Below, in pieces: positions 39,822 through 51,322 of a stretch of DNA of 64,000 nt. How positions within the stretch are numbered: position 1 is the stretch's first letter; the number at the start of each line of letters is the position of its first letter. The stretch is from Chromatiales bacterium (GTDB taxonomy: Bacteria > Pseudomonadota > Gammaproteobacteria > UBA6429). Position numbers and translations under genes: made by a program. The notes under the pieces are model-generated. The model was not told the DNA's origin and did not search any database. It was given only the letters and a program-made list of their open reading frames with translations. The stretch lies in the NCBI GenBank assembly GCA_027076405.1, contig JALTJN010000365.1, forward strand, positions 1 to 64,000, written 5' to 3'.

Positions 39822-41774
39822 ATGTCTGACAATCAAATTTATAATGTCCCCGCTGAATTTTCAGCCAAGGCAAACATTAATGCACAACAATATGATTCAT
39901 TATATAAGCAATCAATTGATAATCCTGAAGCATTCTGGGGAGAACAGGCAAAGCAATTTTTAAGCTGGTCTAAACCCTGGGACAAGGTGATGGACTACAG
40001 CTTTGATGCCAAAGATCTTTATATTAAATGGTTTCAGGGTGGTACATTAAATGTGGCTTATAACTGCATCGATCGCCACCTCGAGAAAAAAGGTGAGCAG
40101 GTTGCCATCATCTGGGAGGGAGATGATCCCAGTGATGATAAAAAAATTACTTTTAACGAGCTTCATCATGATGTTAGTAAGTTTGCCAATATTTTAAAAC
40201 AGCGTGGTGTGAAAAAAGGTGACCGCGTTTGTATTTATATGCCCATGATTCCTGAAGCGGGTTATGCCATGTTGGCCTGTGCGCGTATCGGTGCTGTTCA
40301 CTCTGTTGTCTTTGGTGGCTTTTCTCCTGAAGCGCTTAAAGGTCGTATTCTGGATTCTGATTGTCAGGTTGTTATCACAGCAGACGAAGGGGTTCGTGCC
40401 GGGAAACACATTCCGCTTAAGGCCAATACCGATAAAGCGCTCGAAGAGTGCCCTAATGTGCACACGGTACTGACGGTAAAACGAACCGGTGGCAGTATTG
40501 ACTGGCATGACAAACGTGATGTCTGGTATCACGAAGCTTTTGAAGCTGTATCTGCCGACTGCCCCTGTGAAGATATGGATGCAGAAGATCCATTATTTAT
40601 TCTTTATACATCCGGCTCTACCGGCAAACCCAAGGGAATTTTGCACACTACCGGTGGCTATTTACTCTATGCCGCCATCACAACTAAATATACTTTTGAC
40701 CTGCATGAAGGTGATATCTATTGGTGTACCGCAGATGTAGGCTGGATCACCGGACACAGCTACCTGCTTTATGGTCCACTGGCAAATGCTGCAACGACAG
40801 TATTTTTCGAAGGTGTTCCAAACTACCCTTCCGCTTCACGTTTTTGGGATGTGGTTGATAAACATGGTGTCACTATTTTTTATACTGCGCCAACAGCCAT
40901 TCGTGCATTAATGCGTGAAGGTGATGAACCCGTTACAAAAACATCTCGTTCTACATTACGTTTGCTTGGCACGGTTGGTGAACCGATTAATCCTGAAGCA
41001 TGGCAATGGTACAACAATGTGGTGGGAGAAAAGCGTTGTCCGATTGTTGATACCTGGTGGCAAACCGAAACGGGAGGACACATGCTCACCCCTCTTCCAG
41101 GAGCAACCGCGTTAAAGCCCGGCTCAGCTACCAAACCGTTCTTTGGTGTTAAACCTGGTATTATTGATACTGAAACAAACAAACTCATTGAAGGTGATGG
41201 TGAAGCCTCTGGTGCACTGGTTATGACCACCTCCTGGCCCGGTCAAATCCGCTCAATCTATGGTGACCATCAGCGCATGGTCGATACTTACTTTAAAGAC
41301 TACCCCGGCTATTACTTCTCCGGTGACGGCGCTCGCCGGGATGCTGACGGTTATTACTGGATCACCGGCCGTATGGACGATGTTCTTAATGTTTCGGGTC
41401 ACCGCATGGGAACAGCAGAAATCGAATCAGCCCTCGTACTGCATGAAAAAATAGCTGAAGCTGCTGTGGTTGGTTATCCACATGAGATCAAAGGGGAAGG
41501 CATCTATGCCTATGTGACTCCAATTCTCGGGGTAGAGCCAAGCGACGAACTCAAAAAAGAACTGGTTGAACTTTGCCGGCAAGAAATTGGCCCAATTGCC
41601 AAGCCCGATGTTATCCAATGGGCTCCTGGTTTACCCAAAACCCGCTCCGGCAAAATTATGCGCCGAATTTTAAGAAAAATTGCTTCAAACGAGTTAGATA
41701 ATCTCGGTGATACTTCAACTCTCGCTGATCCTGCTGTGGTAGATCACCTGATTGAAAATCGCGCAAATAAGTAA
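39822..41774 (+). CDS. acs: Acetyl-CoA synthetase
   Basis: A 650-residue AMP-forming synthetase, the standard length. It carries the P-loop-like [11 protein letters not shown] motif (about 263-273), the WWQTETGG region, and the C-terminal [15 protein letters not shown], whose second Lys (SGKIMRR) is the acetylation site that switches the enzyme off in other bacteria. It activates acetate to acetyl-CoA via acetyl-AMP. A strong CAGGAGCG ribosome-binding site precedes the ATG. No deacetylase or acetyltransferase gene lies nearby. Confidence 0.98.
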   Translation: MSDNQIYNVPAEFSAKANINAQQYDSLYKQSIDNPEAFWGEQAKQFLSWSKPWDKVMDYSFDAKDLYIKWFQGGTLNVAYNCIDRHLEKKGEQVAIIWEGDDPSDDKKITFNELHHDVSKFANILKQRGVKKGDRVCIYMPMIPEAGYAMLACARIGAVHSVVFGGFSPEALKGRILDSDCQVVITADEGVRAGKHIPLKANTDKALEECPNVHTVLTVKRTGGSIDWHDKRDVWYHEAFEAVSADCPCEDMDAEDPLFILYTSGSTGKPKGILHTTGGYLLYAAITTKYTFDLHEGDIYWCTADVGWITGHSYLLYGPLANAATTVFFEGVPNYPSASRFWDVVDKHGVTIFYTAPTAIRALMREGDEPVTKTSRSTLRLLGTVGEPINPEAWQWYNNVVGEKRCPIVDTWWQTETGGHMLTPLPGATALKPGSATKPFFGVKPGIIDTETNKLIEGDGEASGALVMTTSWPGQIRSIYGDHQRMVDTYFKDYPGYYFSGDGARRDADGYYWITGRMDDVLNVSGHRMGTAEIESALVLHEKIAEAAVVGYPHEIKGEGIYAYVTPILGVEPSDELKKELVELCRQEIGPIAKPDVIQWAPGLPKTRSGKIMRRILRKIASNELDNLGDTSTLADPAVVDHLIENRANK

Positions 41775-41782
41775 ACGCAATG

Positions 41783-41807
41783 CAGCTCGGCCTTCCGGCC
41801 GATACTG
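41783..41807 (+). other. Stem-loop downstream of acs
   Basis: TCGGCC (41787-41792) pairs with GGCCGA (41797-41802) around TTCC, and CAG with CTG may extend the stem. It lies about 10 nt after the acs stop. No U-tract follows, so it is more likely an mRNA 3'-end stabiliser or a Rho-dependent end than an intrinsic terminator. Confidence 0.35.
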
Positions 41808-41866
41808 TGCTTAAATATTGAATAAACATATATCGCGTTCGTCTGCTAAAGGCGAAACGACAAAAA

Positions 41867-42418
41867 TCAACGTAACGACTTTATCCTGCGCTGAATTTTG
41901 TTCTGCCAACCCGTTCCCTGAGTGACCTTGTACATATGTTTTAATACTTTACGCTCACTGGGGTGGCGAACCGTACGGATATTAAAATCCCCTTTCACAA
42001 AAATACCCGGCGTGACATCCGTAATTTCAAATGCCCCGACATATTTCACCGCACCCGGCTCAACATTGACTGTCCACTGGTAGGCTGAACGAGCATCTTT
42101 GACCAAAGTATAATAGAGCTTTTTAGAAACAAAACGGGAAATATAATAATTTCCTGGGTCTAAATTCTCGGCAACAAAGTTACCATTTCTAAAAATCATC
42201 ACTCGTGGTGGTTTAATGAAAGGTGGTATATAAAATTTGCCAAACTCGCGTAACTCAATCTCAGTTACCTCATGACCAGGAATATGAATATTTCCGTATA
42301 TCATGCCCTTTTCAGGCGAAATAATTTCAAATGGTGGCTTAGGTTTGGTTGCACAGCCTCCTAGATTTAACAGCATCACAACGCTGAATATCGTAATCCC
42401 ATACTTAATTATCTTCAT
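41867..42418 (-). CDS. Putative lipoprotein of unknown function
   Basis: A 183-residue protein with a lipoprotein signal: basic MKIIKYG, a hydrophobic core, and the lipobox LGGC with Cys22. The mature part is beta-rich, with MIYGNIHIPGHEVTEIELRE, FRNGNFVAENLDPGNYYI and YVGAFEITDV. The pattern resembles DUF2846-like or carboxypeptidase-regulatory-like folds that end in a P-G-Y-type turn. I cannot name a function. It lies between acs and pnp as a single gene with its own promoter region (42419-42507). Confidence 0.7.
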   Translation of the reverse strand: MKIIKYGITIFSVVMLLNLGGCATKPKPPFEIISPEKGMIYGNIHIPGHEVTEIELREFGKFYIPPFIKPPRVMIFRNGNFVAENLDPGNYYISRFVSKKLYYTLVKDARSAYQWTVNVEPGAVKYVGAFEITDVTPGIFVKGDFNIRTVRHPSERKVLKHMYKVTQGTGWQNKIQRRIKSLR

Positions 42419-42507
42419 ATTTCATCCTAAACTTATATTAAATCTTTAAAATGTCATTTCTACGAAGATAAAAGCAGTTTTCATGCCAAAATAGTCTTTT
42501 TAGGCAT

Positions 42508-42536
42508 AAAAAAAGGAACCCGAAGGTTCCTTTTTT
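42508..42536 (-). terminator. Rho-independent terminator after pnp
   Basis: On the minus strand AAGGAACC and GGTTCCTT pair around a TTCG loop, flanked by A and T runs. The loop reads TTCG on the transcribed strand, an extra-stable tetraloop. It lies 25 nt past the pnp stop and ends the nusA operon. Confidence 0.88.
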
Positions 42537-42560
42537 AGTATTACTTTCAGGCTAAATTAT

Positions 42561-44654
42561 TTAGTCTTCAGCTGTTACCGCTTTCATACTTAAACGGATA
42601 CGGCCTTGCTTGTCGATTTCTAGCACTTTAACTTTAACGGTTTCGCCTTCAGTTAATTTGTCGCTGACATTTTCAACACGTTCTTCACAGATTTGTGATA
42701 CGTGAACTAAACCGTCTTTACCCGGTAAGATTGTAACGAATGCACCGAAGTCCATTAACTTGGCCACTTTACCTTCGTAAACTGAACCTACTTCAACATC
42801 AGCAGTGAGTTGCTCAACCTGACGCTTCGCTTCTTCAGCTGCGGCACCATCGCTAGAGGCAATTTTAACCATGCCTTCGTCGCTGATGTCGATATTGACG
42901 CCAGTGGCTTCAGTAATGGCACGAATTGTAGCGCCACCTTTACCAATAACGTCACGAATTTTGTTTGGACTAATTTTGAAAGTCACAAAACGAGGGGCAA
43001 ATTCAGACATCACTTCACGCGGCTTATCAAGAACAGCGTTCATTGACTCAAGAATGGTTAAACGACCTTCTTTAGCTTGTCCTAAAGCGATTTCCATAAT
43101 CTCTTTAGTGATACCTTCGATTTTGATATCCATTTGTAAAGCAGTGATACCGTTTTCGTTACCCGCTACTTTAAAGTCCATATCACCTAAGTGATCTTCA
43201 TCACCTAAGATATCAGTCAATACTGCAAACTTGTTGCCTTCTTTGATTAAGCCCATTGCGATACCCGCAACAGGAGCAGCCGTTGGTACACCCGCATCCA
43301 TCATCGACAGACTAGAACCACAAACAGAGGCCATTGAACTTGAACCGTTTGATTCAGTGATTTCAGAGACAACACGCAAGCTGTACGGGAATTCTTCCAT
43401 ATCCGGCATAATGCCCATTACGCCACGTTTTGCTAAACGACCATGACCAATCTCACGACGCTTAGGTGTTCCAACACGACCTGTTTCACCTACTGAATAG
43501 GGAGGGAAGTTATATTGCAACATGAACGGTTCGCGGTATGAACCGGTTAGTGCATCGATAATTTGTGAATCACGTTCTGTACCCAAAGTAGTAACAACTA
43601 ATGCTTGAGTTTCACCACGTGTGAATAAAGCAGAACCATGTGCACGAGGGATAACGCCAACTTTAACGGTAATTTTACGTACTGTTTTAGTATCACGACC
43701 ATCAATACGAGGTTCGCCATCTAAAATTTTGGTACGTACAACTTTACTTTCTAATTTTTCAATTGCTTCACGAACATGTTCTGCTGAGTATGCTTCATCA
43801 TCTTCAGAGATTAACTTGTCTTTAACAGCTGTACGGATTTCACTTAAACGTGCATAACGATCCATTTTATCACTGATTGTGTAAGCTTCTTTGAAGTCTG
43901 CTTCTGAAGCGGCAGCCACATCAGAGGCTAATTTTTCATTCTCTTCCGGAGCAACCCAGTTCCAGGATTCAGTACCTACTTCAGCAGCGAATTCTTTAAT
44001 TGCAGAGATAGCAACCTGGAATTGCTCGTGACCGTACATAACTGCACCTAACATCACGTCTTCTGAAAGTAACTTCGCTTCTGATTCAACCATGAGTACT
44101 GCATCAGCTGTACCGGCAACAATCAAATCAAGTTCCGATTCTTCTTTGCAAACTGTTGCTGAAGGGTTAAGAATGTATTGACCGTCTTTATAACCAACAC
44201 GTGCTGCACCAATTGGACCATTGAACGGCGTACCAGTAATAGACAATGCCGCTGAAGTACCAAGTAATGAAACAATGTCTGGAGAAATATCCGGATCTAA
44301 CGAGATTACTGTACAAATGATTTGTACTTCGTTAGTGAAACCTTCCGGGAATAATGGACGAACCGGGCGGTCAATAAGACGTGCCGTTAATGTTTCGTTG
44401 TCAGTCGGACGACCTTCACGCTTGAGGAAACCACCAGGAATTTTACCTGCTGCGTATGTTTTCTCAGTGTAGTCCACTGTCATTGGAAAGAAGTCACGAC
44501 CTTCAACTTCTTTCTTTGAAGCAACGACGGTTACTAAAACAACCGTGTCACCCATGCTAATTTTTACCGCACCTGTTGCTTGGCGGGCGATTTCCCCTGT
44601 CTCAAGCTGTACCGTGTGATCACCAAATTTAAATTCTTTTGTTACAACAGCCAT
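42561..44654 (-). CDS. pnp: Polynucleotide phosphorylase
   Basis: A 697-residue 3'-5' exoribonuclease. Two RNase PH-like domains (about 10-230 and 310-545) flank an alpha-helical linker, and the second carries the conserved [24 protein letters not shown] domain (about 553-610, [15 protein letters not shown]) and an S1 domain (about 620-690) follow. It is a degradosome component that phosphorolyses RNA. It is the last gene of the rimP-to-pnp run, 53 nt after rpsO, as in E. coli, where PNPase autoregulates through its leader. Confidence 0.98.
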   Translation of the reverse strand: MAVVTKEFKFGDHTVQLETGEIARQATGAVKISMGDTVVLVTVVASKKEVEGRDFFPMTVDYTEKTYAAGKIPGGFLKREGRPTDNETLTARLIDRPVRPLFPEGFTNEVQIICTVISLDPDISPDIVSLLGTSAALSITGTPFNGPIGAARVGYKDGQYILNPSATVCKEESELDLIVAGTADAVLMVESEAKLLSEDVMLGAVMYGHEQFQVAISAIKEFAAEVGTESWNWVAPEENEKLASDVAAASEADFKEAYTISDKMDRYARLSEIRTAVKDKLISEDDEAYSAEHVREAIEKLESKVVRTKILDGEPRIDGRDTKTVRKITVKVGVIPRAHGSALFTRGETQALVVTTLGTERDSQIIDALTGSYREPFMLQYNFPPYSVGETGRVGTPKRREIGHGRLAKRGVMGIMPDMEEFPYSLRVVSEITESNGSSSMASVCGSSLSMMDAGVPTAAPVAGIAMGLIKEGNKFAVLTDILGDEDHLGDMDFKVAGNENGITALQMDIKIEGITKEIMEIALGQAKEGRLTILESMNAVLDKPREVMSEFAPRFVTFKISPNKIRDVIGKGGATIRAITEATGVNIDISDEGMVKIASSDGAAAEEAKRQVEQLTADVEVGSVYEGKVAKLMDFGAFVTILPGKDGLVHVSQICEERVENVSDKLTEGETVKVKVLEIDKQGRIRLSMKAVTAED

Positions 44655-44707
44655 GAAGCTTCCTTATATATTTTTAAAAAGGTTAGACAGGGAAATCATT
44701 TTATATT

Positions 44708-44977
44708 TTATTTACGCAGACCCAGACCTGAAATTAAGTCACGGTAACGTTGAACATCTTTCTTCTTTAAATAATCGAGTAATTTACGACGCTGGCTAAC
44801 CATACGTAATAAACCCTGACGAGAATGATGATCATGAATATGTTTTTTGAAATGATCAGAAAGATCATTAATTTTTGCTGAAAGTAGAGCCACCTGTACT
44901 TCGGGTGATCCTGTGTCTGAATCTGAGCGTTTATAGTCAGATACGATTTTAGCAGTCATTTCTGCGTTTATAGCCAT
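44708..44977 (-). CDS. rpsO: 30S ribosomal protein S15
   Basis: An 89-residue S15, the universal length. It has the family-typical [13 protein letters not shown] and the basic [20 protein letters not shown] helix that contacts 16S rRNA helix 22. GAGGAGC lies upstream of the ATG. It lies between truB and pnp, with its own promoter (45023-45052). Translational autoregulation by a leader pseudoknot is known in E. coli, and I have not tried to prove one here. Confidence 0.98.
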   Translation of the reverse strand: MAINAEMTAKIVSDYKRSDSDTGSPEVQVALLSAKINDLSDHFKKHIHDHHSRQGLLRMVSQRRKLLDYLKKKDVQRYRDLISGLGLRK

Positions 44978-45022
44978 TACAAGCTCCTCTGTGCATAGTT
45001 TTAGCTGGAAAATAGAGCGCGC

Positions 45023-45052
45023 ATTTTACCTGTTTAACGGGGTAAGAGACAA
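45023..45052 (-). promoter_or_regulatory. Internal promoter for rpsO-pnp
   Basis: On the minus strand TTGTCT (45052-45047) and TAAAAT (45028-45023) are 18 nt apart in the truB-rpsO gap, followed by GCGCGC. An internal promoter here is known in E. coli. It predicts a leader of about 40 nt. Confidence 0.5.
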
Positions 45053-45095
45053 GTCAACGAGCCTTAAATATTTGATAAATACAGTAAAAAAATGA

Positions 45096-46034
45096 TTATT
45101 CGCTATTATTGTCGAAAACAAACAGGCGATTCGGCTTTACACGTCCATCATCCATCACTTCACCGATTCCAAGAAAGCCTTTGTCTTCAGAAAACAAGCG
45201 AACCAAGCCTTCCGTCGGTGCATTAGGCACTTGCACTGCCTGTCCGCGACAAAGATAAAATGCGGCATCGGGTGATAAATCGACACTGTCCCAATCATCT
45301 AATGCTTCTTCAGCAGGCATAAGATGACTATCTAATTCGTCAAAGCCATCTTCTTTTGTATGTTCAGCGAGGTGTTCGAGCTCTTCTAGGGTAATACTTT
45401 CTTCTAAATGAAACGGCCCGCTTTCTGTGCGACGTAATGCACTCAAATGTGCGCCACAACCTAAGTTTTCACCAATATCTTCGGCTAAGGTTCGAATATA
45501 AGTGCCTTTAGAGCAATGTACCTCAATATCAAGCTCATCACCTTCATGGCGTAATATGTCGATATCAAAAATATGTACTGGACGTGATTTGCGTTCAACC
45601 ACAATCCCCTGATGTGCCAGTTTATAGAGTGGTTGGCCATCAATTTTCAGTGCTGAATGCATGGGTGGTGTTTGTTCAATGTCACCCAAGAAAGGTTCAA
45701 TGGCGGCTTTGATTTGTTTTTTACTGTAATTTTCTACAGGGCGCGTTTCTATCACCTCACCTTCGGCATCAGCCGAGAAGGTTTTAACACCTAATTTTAA
45801 GGTTGCGAGATAAACTTTATCGGCATCTAATAAAAAACCGGATACTTTAGTTGCCTCACCTAAGCAAAGGGGTAATAAGCCTGTCGCCAAAGGATCAAGA
45901 CTGCCCGTATGCCCTGCTTTTGCAGCGTTATATAAACGTTTAACTATTTGAAGTGCTCGATTGGAGGTAATACCGAGAGGCTTATCAAGCAATACGATAC
46001 CGCTAACGTTACGGCCTTTACGACGACGTCCCAT
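45096..46034 (-). CDS. truB: tRNA pseudouridine-55 synthase TruB
   Basis: A 312-residue pseudouridine synthase. The catalytic Asp47 is in GHTGSLDPLATGLLPLCLGEA. The N-terminal KPLGITSN motif and GTYIRTLAEDIG are also family marks. A C-terminal PUA-like region (about 245-310) follows. It makes the T-loop pseudouridine of all elongator tRNAs. It lies 4 nt downstream of rbfA and upstream of rpsO in the nusA operon. Confidence 0.97.
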   Translation of the reverse strand: MGRRRKGRNVSGIVLLDKPLGITSNRALQIVKRLYNAAKAGHTGSLDPLATGLLPLCLGEATKVSGFLLDADKVYLATLKLGVKTFSADAEGEVIETRPVENYSKKQIKAAIEPFLGDIEQTPPMHSALKIDGQPLYKLAHQGIVVERKSRPVHIFDIDILRHEGDELDIEVHCSKGTYIRTLAEDIGENLGCGAHLSALRRTESGPFHLEESITLEELEHLAEHTKEDGFDELDSHLMPAEEALDDWDSVDLSPDAAFYLCRGQAVQVPNAPTEGLVRLFSEDKGFLGIGEVMDDGRVKPNRLFVFDNNSE

Positions 46035-46038
46035 TTAA

Positions 46039-46464
46039 TTACTCTTTATTACTGCTTTCTTCGTCTTCATCCAGATCAGACATTCTATTTTCTGGATTTT
46101 CCATACCCATCGCTTTATTAATTAAAGCTGATAAATCATTACCATAAGCAATCGACTCGTCATATTTAAAATGAATATGTGGAACAATACGAAGCTGCAT
46201 GCGTTTTGCTAGCTCATGCCGTAAAAAACCTGCTGCACCCTCTAAGACTTTTAAAGTCTCTTCAATAGAATGTTTTTCATCTGAATCATCACTATCAAGC
46301 ACAGTAAAAAAGATATTGGCGTGCGACATGTCTTTGCTTAATTTAACCGCCGAGATCGTCACCAACCCCAAACGAGGATCTTTAATTTCCTGCTGAACGA
46401 GCTGTGCCATTTCACGTTGAAGTTGTTCACCAACACGGCGTGTGCGACTGTAATCTTTAGGCAT
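46039..46464 (-). CDS. rbfA: Ribosome-binding factor A
   Basis: A 141-residue KH-fold protein that binds the 30S subunit and helps mature the 5' end of 16S rRNA, needed for cold growth. Typical motifs are RVGEQLQREMAQLVQQEIKDPRLG at the start (residues about 7-30) and LRHELAKRMQLRIVPHIHFKYDES. An acidic C-terminal tail follows. It sits between infB and truB. Unusually, a gap of 185 bp containing a large palindrome separates it from infB. Confidence 0.96.
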   Translation of the reverse strand: MPKDYSRTRRVGEQLQREMAQLVQQEIKDPRLGLVTISAVKLSKDMSHANIFFTVLDSDDSDEKHSIEETLKVLEGAAGFLRHELAKRMQLRIVPHIHFKYDESIAYGNDLSALINKAMGMENPENRMSDLDEDEESSNKE

Positions 46465-46530
46465 AATAAATAATCGTTTAGGTTATAGAAATGAATTTTA
46501 CTGATTTTAAAAGGTTGAACCAAAAACTTA

Positions 46531-46651
46531 AAATTCTCTCAAGCTTCGCTGGCAAGGCGCAAACAGATGAAAAAGCGGAATTGGCGAAGCCAATGAGCAT
46601 TTTGAATCTATTTGCAACGCCGTCCAGCGTAGCTTCAGCGGATTTGAATTT
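46531..46651. repeat. 121-bp imperfect palindrome between infB and rbfA
   Basis: Nested inverted repeats share a centre near 46587-46591: AAATTC/GAATTT (46531-46536 and 46646-46651), AAGCTTCGCTGG/CCAGCGTAGCTT (46541-46552 and 46624-46635, one mismatch), GGCGCAAACAGAT against ATCTATTTGCAACGCC with small bulges, and a perfect ATTGGC-GAA-GCCAAT tip (46580-46594). The outer arm overlaps the infB stop codon. It looks like a mobile REP/MITE-type intergenic repeat rather than a terminator, since no U-tract follows. I see no second copy in the window. Confidence 0.7.
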
Positions 46652-49148
46652 AGAGCGTACGAGCTACTGAGACTCGTTCGTAAACTTCTATCTGATCACC
46701 AGGTTTAACATCATTGTAGTTTTTCACACCGATACCACATTCTGTTCCTGACTTAACTTCTTGCACATCGTCTTTAAAACGACGAAGTGATTCAAGCTCA
46801 CCTTCATAGATAACAACATTGTCACGTAGTACACGAATCGGATTACTGCGTTTAACCGTACCTTCTGTCACCATACAACCGGCAATGGCACCAATTTTTG
46901 GTGATTTAAAGACATCACGCACTTCAGCCAGACCAACAATCTCTTCTTTGAATTCCGGTGCCAGCTTACCACTCATGGCCGCTTTTACTTCATCGATTAA
47001 ATCATAGATAACGCTGTAATAATGCAGGTTAATACTTTCTTCATCGATTAAACGTTTTGCCACTGCATCAGCACGAACGTTAAAACCAATTAAAATCGCA
47101 CCGGATGCCATCGCAAGATTCGCATCAGATTCAGTAATACCACCCACACCACTTGAAACAATGGCAACTTTAACTTCTTCGGTTGAAAGTTTATGTAATG
47201 AATCAACAATAGCTTCTGCCGAACCTTTAACGTCAGTTTTTAATACCACGTTAACGGTACTCACATCACCTTCTTCCATTTGGTTAAACATGTTCTCAAG
47301 TTTAGCCGCTTGTTGACGTGCTAATTTAGCATCACGACTCTTGGCCTGACGATGCGTAGCTACCTCACGTGCTTTACGTTCATTAGCAACCACAGTTGCT
47401 TCGTCACCTGCACCCGGTGTACCGGACAAACCTAATATCTGAACAGGAATAGACGGGCCGGCTTCTGATAATTCCTTGCCATGCTCATTCAGTAAAGTAC
47501 GAACACGTCCATATTCAAGACCGGCTAAAAGAATATCCCCTTTTTTCAGGGTACCTTGCTGAACTAATATCGTTGCAACCGGACCACGACCTTTATCTAA
47601 ACGTGACTCAATCACGGCACCTTTTGCCGGTGCGTCTTTAACTGCTTTTAGTTCCAAAACTTCAGCGGTTAACAATAATGATTCCAGCAAACTATCAACA
47701 CCCTCACCGGTATGTGCAGAAACATTAACAAAAATAGTATCTCCGCCCCAGTCTTCGGCAATCACACCTTCCTGAGAAAGTTCATTCTTAACTCTATCTG
47801 GATCGGCGCCTTCTTTATCAATTTTATTAATCGCAATAATAACAGGTACATCACCCGCTTTTGCATGCTGAATAGCTTCTCGAGTTTGCGGCATCACACC
47901 GTCATCTGCAGCAACCACTACGACAACAATATCCGTTACACCAGCGCCACGTGCACGCATGGCAGTAAATGCTTCATGTCCGGGAGTATCTAAAAAGGTA
48001 ATTTCACCATTTTCAGTTTCAACATGATAGGCACCAATGTGCTGTGTAATGCCACCGGCTTCACCTGAAGCCACTTTCGCTTTACGAATGTAATCGAGCA
48101 AAGATGTTTTACCGTGATCAACATGTCCCATAATGGTAACAACAGGAGCACGAGTCACTTCTTCTACACCTTCAACTGAATCTTGTAATGTTTCTTCAAT
48201 GGCATCATCGTTGATTAACTTATAGGTATGTCCCATTTCTTCAACAACTAACGCTGAAGTTTCCTGATCTAATACCTGGTTAATGGTTACCATAGAACCC
48301 AGATTCATCAACACCTTGATCACTTCATTAGACTTAACGGTCATTCGCGCAGCAAGTTCTGCAACGGTAATTGTTTCAGGTATCGCTACTTCATGAACAA
48401 TTGTTGCAGTTGGTTTTTGGAAACCATGCTCTTCAGATGCTTCAACTACACCACCACGACGTTTCGGTTTTTTCTTTTTCCGGTTACCCGTCTTGTCCGA
48501 ATTAACATGTAATTCTTTACGACCGTAACGTGTATCCGCTTTATCTGCCTTTTTACCTTTACCGCGTTTATCTTTATCAGTTGCCGGTGCAGGTGCAACA
48601 GCTTGTTTCTTTGCTGCTTCTTCCGCTTCTTTACGAGCCGCTGCTTCTGCTGCTATACGTGCTTTTTCTGCTTCGGCCTCTGCTTTTATTCGCTCTTCTT
48701 CATCTTTTTCTGCCTGACGTTTTGCCTGTACTTCGTCAAGTTGACGTTGTTCTTCATCTTTAATTGCCTGCTTCTCAGCTTCAATTTTTTCACGAGCCGC
48801 TTTTTCTTCTGCTGCTTTGGCTTCTTCTTCTTCCTGAATAACGCTACGTTTTACATAAGTTCGTTTTTTGCGCACTTCAACCGTAACTGACTTTCCTTTA
48901 CCGTGTGTACCGGTAACTTTAAGTTCACTGGTAGATTTACGGTTTAAAGTAATCTTTTTTGGTTCAGATGAGGTGCCCGTTGATTCATGTTTTGCCTTCA
49001 AAAAGCTTAACAAGGTCATCTTTTCTTCATCTGTTATATTTGCATCGGCACCACTCACTTGTATGCCAGCTTCTTTCAACTGAACTAATAACCGATCAAC
49101 GGAAATGCCTACAACATCAGCAAATTGTGTAACACTAACATCTGCCAT
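46650..49148 (-). CDS. infB: Translation initiation factor IF-2
   Basis: An 832-residue GTPase. It has an N-terminal IF2N domain (about 1-52), a long charged Lys/Glu/Ala helix-rich region (about 90-215), a second IF2N-like domain (about 260-310), then the G domain with GHVDHGKT at about 340, DTPGHE and NKID, followed by domains II-IV that bind fMet-tRNA. It recruits initiator tRNA to the 30S subunit. It follows nusA by 53 nt. The Lys/Ala-rich region gives long spurious open frames on the other strand, which are not genes. Confidence 0.98.
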   Translation of the reverse strand: MADVSVTQFADVVGISVDRLLVQLKEAGIQVSGADANITDEEKMTLLSFLKAKHESTGTSSEPKKITLNRKSTSELKVTGTHGKGKSVTVEVRKKRTYVKRSVIQEEEEAKAAEEKAAREKIEAEKQAIKDEEQRQLDEVQAKRQAEKDEEERIKAEAEAEKARIAAEAAARKEAEEAAKKQAVAPAPATDKDKRGKGKKADKADTRYGRKELHVNSDKTGNRKKKKPKRRGGVVEASEEHGFQKPTATIVHEVAIPETITVAELAARMTVKSNEVIKVLMNLGSMVTINQVLDQETSALVVEEMGHTYKLINDDAIEETLQDSVEGVEEVTRAPVVTIMGHVDHGKTSLLDYIRKAKVASGEAGGITQHIGAYHVETENGEITFLDTPGHEAFTAMRARGAGVTDIVVVVVAADDGVMPQTREAIQHAKAGDVPVIIAINKIDKEGADPDRVKNELSQEGVIAEDWGGDTIFVNVSAHTGEGVDSLLESLLLTAEVLELKAVKDAPAKGAVIESRLDKGRGPVATILVQQGTLKKGDILLAGLEYGRVRTLLNEHGKELSEAGPSIPVQILGLSGTPGAGDEATVVANERKAREVATHRQAKSRDAKLARQQAAKLENMFNQMEEGDVSTVNVVLKTDVKGSAEAIVDSLHKLSTEEVKVAIVSSGVGGITESDANLAMASGAILIGFNVRADAVAKRLIDEESINLHYYSVIYDLIDEVKAAMSGKLAPEFKEEIVGLAEVRDVFKSPKIGAIAGCMVTEGTVKRSNPIRVLRDNVVIYEGELESLRRFKDDVQEVKSGTECGIGVKNYNDVKPGDQIEVYERVSVARTL

Positions 49149-49201
49149 TCTTCTACTCCTACCCTCAGTAACTTATATTGCTACTGTTATTAACCGTTAA
49201 T

Positions 49202-50704
49202 TTATTCGCTTGCAGATTCTTCTTCTGCAAACCAAGGTGCACGTGCTGTCATTATCAATGCGCCGGCACGTTCTTCATCCATATCATCAATGACCATCAA
49301 TTCATCAATCGACTGTTCAGCCAAATCTTCCATTGTAATAATACCAATGGCTGTCATGTGATAAGCTAAATCTGAATCCATACCATCCATTTCTAATAAA
49401 TCTTTAGCCGGCTCAATCGCTGTTAAATCTTCTTCTGAACTAATCGCACGAGTTAACAGAACATCTTTAGCACGACCACGTAATTCTTCAATCATGTCAT
49501 CATCAAATTCTTCAATTTGCTGCATTTCACTCATTGGAACGTAAGCCACTTCATCAATACTGGTGAAACCTTCCTGAACAAGAATAACTGCCACTTCTTC
49601 ATCAACATCTAGCAAGTCCATAAAGACTTTTTGAGATTTGGCGGCTTCTTCTTCACTCTTTTCATCCGCTTGTGCTTCTGACATGACATTTAATGTCCAG
49701 CCGGTCAGCTCGCTTGCAAGTTTTACATTTTGACCACCGCGACCAATCGCCTGAGAAAGCTGATCTTCAGCAACAGCAATGTCCATCATGTCAGAGTCTT
49801 CATCAACAATAATTGATTCAACTTCAGCAGGTGACATCGCATTGATAACAAACTGTGCGGCATTGTCGTCCCACAAAACGATATCCACTCGTTCACCGGA
49901 TAATTCATTTGAAACCGCTTGCACCCGTGAACCACGCATACCTACACATGCTCCGACAGGATCAATACGCGGGTCATTACTTTTAACTGCGATTTTTGCC
50001 CGTGAACCTGGATCACGTGAAGCACCAATAATATCAATGAGTTCCTCACCCACTTCAGGTACTTCAATTTTAAATAATTCAATCAGGAATTCCGGAATCG
50101 TACGACTAACAAAAAGCTGAGGACCACGTACATCGGTACGAATTTCTTTTAATAAACCGCGAATACGATCACCCGGACGAACTGACTCACGCGGAATCAT
50201 ATCTTCGCGAGGAATAATGGCATCGGCATTGTTACCAAGGTCAAGAAAAACATTACCGCGTTCAACACGTTTAACCACCCCCATAACAAGTTGACCAATT
50301 TGCTCCTGAAAAGCTTCAGCAACCATGGCACGTTCTGCTTCTCTTACTTTTTGAACAATAACCTGTTTTGCAGTTTGTGCAGCAATGCGACCAAACTCGA
50401 TTGACTCAACCTGCTCTTCAACAAAATCGCCAATCTGTTTTGACTCATCTTCATACTGTGCAGCACTTAACGTTGTTTGACGATCAGGCATATCCATTTC
50501 GTCATCGGCAACCACTTCCCAGCGACGGAAAGTATCGTAGCTGCCATCTTTGTGATTTATCGACACGCGGATATCAACATCGTTGTTGTAACGTTTTTTG
50601 GTTGCTGTTGCTAACGCAATTTCAATTGCTTCAAAAATGACGTCTTTATCTACGCCTTTTTCGTTAGATACCGCATCAACAACTAATAAAATCTCTTTGT
50701 TCAT
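49202..50704 (-). CDS. nusA: Transcription elongation factor NusA
   Basis: A 500-residue NusA with an N-terminal RNA polymerase-binding domain, an S1 domain (about 135-200), two KH domains (about 230-345, with [17 protein letters not shown] and [14 protein letters not shown]) and two acidic C-terminal repeats ending in GALIMTAR. It acts in pausing, termination and antitermination. I place the start at ATG 50704, matching the E. coli N terminus MNKEIL, with GAGG upstream; an in-frame ATG at 50713 would add three residues. It lies between rimP and infB. Confidence 0.97.
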   Translation of the reverse strand: MNKEILLVVDAVSNEKGVDKDVIFEAIEIALATATKKRYNNDVDIRVSINHKDGSYDTFRRWEVVADDEMDMPDRQTTLSAAQYEDESKQIGDFVEEQVESIEFGRIAAQTAKQVIVQKVREAERAMVAEAFQEQIGQLVMGVVKRVERGNVFLDLGNNADAIIPREDMIPRESVRPGDRIRGLLKEIRTDVRGPQLFVSRTIPEFLIELFKIEVPEVGEELIDIIGASRDPGSRAKIAVKSNDPRIDPVGACVGMRGSRVQAVSNELSGERVDIVLWDDNAAQFVINAMSPAEVESIIVDEDSDMMDIAVAEDQLSQAIGRGGQNVKLASELTGWTLNVMSEAQADEKSEEEAAKSQKVFMDLLDVDEEVAVILVQEGFTSIDEVAYVPMSEMQQIEEFDDDMIEELRGRAKDVLLTRAISSEEDLTAIEPAKDLLEMDGMDSDLAYHMTAIGIITMEDLAEQSIDELMVIDDMDEERAGALIMTARAPWFAEEESASE

Positions 50705-50782
50705 TATCCTCATGCCTCTATCAAAACGACACTCTGCAATTCATGCTGTGCCGCGCATTTATATTCTAAAAATTAAACTTTT

Positions 50783-51247
50783 TTAAAGATCGGTAATAAT
50801 ATTAGCCTTATCAATGTCATCAATCTGCAATTGATAAGTCGAGTCTGAATCAGCATCTTTGATGTTGATATCATCACCTTCAATACTCTCGATAACACCG
50901 GTGATTTTTCGTTTTCCATCCACTGAATGGTACAACTTTAACTTCACCTTACTGCCGACAAACTTTTTAAACTGTTCGAAATTAAACAACGGCCGGTCGA
51001 TCCCCGGTGATGAAACTTCTAAAGTAAAAGCGCCTTTAATCGGCTCTTCTACCTCCAGCACACCGCTTATCTGATGGCTCACACTCGAGCAATCATCGAC
51101 GGTAATACCGTCAGCCGAATCAATATAGATTCTTAGTACTGTATGTTTTCCCATCGGTAAATGTTCAACGCCAACTAATTCATACCCCAAACCTTCTACT
51201 GCCGGCTTAAATAATTGCGTTAATTTATCTTGACGACTATTCGACAT
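50783..51247 (-). CDS. rimP: Ribosome maturation factor RimP
   Basis: A 154-residue protein with the N-terminal alpha/beta domain (GLGYELVGVEHLP) and the C-terminal SH3-like domain (about 95-154). The conserved LEVSSPGIDRPL lies at about 81-92. It helps assemble the 30S subunit. It is the first gene of the nusA operon and is preceded by a strong promoter and a terminator-like leader hairpin. Confidence 0.97.
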   Translation of the reverse strand: MSNSRQDKLTQLFKPAVEGLGYELVGVEHLPMGKHTVLRIYIDSADGITVDDCSSVSHQISGVLEVEEPIKGAFTLEVSSPGIDRPLFNFEQFKKFVGSKVKLKLYHSVDGKRKITGVIESIEGDDINIKDADSDSTYQLQIDDIDKANIITDL

Positions 51248-51273
51248 CCGCTGCTTTTATTCCTTTCAGAAAA

Positions 51274-51298
51274 CAAAAAGTGGGCTCAAGGCCCACTT
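51274..51298 (-). promoter_or_regulatory. Terminator-like hairpin in the rimP leader (attenuator)
   Basis: On the minus strand AAGTGGGC and GCCCACTT form a perfect 8-bp stem (51298-51278) around a 5-nt loop, followed by TTTG. It lies downstream of the rimP promoter (51323-51350) and 27 nt upstream of the rimP start, so every rimP-nusA transcript from that promoter must pass it. It also lies after the REC-ATPase gene and may end that transcript. From memory, a terminator-like rimP leader has been described in gammaproteobacteria. Confidence 0.7.
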
Positions 51299-51322
51299 CA
51301 AAAATTCATTATATCGAATCGG

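Noticed and set aside
46541..46635. The palindrome as an integron attC site
   Set aside because: The conserved GTTRRRY/RYYYAAC outer core sites are not present and it lies inside a core operon.
48530..48890. Long open frames on the plus strand opposite infB
   Set aside because: They are the complement of the Lys/Glu/Ala-rich linker of IF-2. The translations are Leu/Phe/Cys-rich and resemble no protein.
51274..51298. Reading the hairpin solely as the terminator of the REC-ATPase gene
   Set aside because: A good promoter (51323-51350) lies between that gene and the hairpin, so the hairpin is also in the rimP leader.
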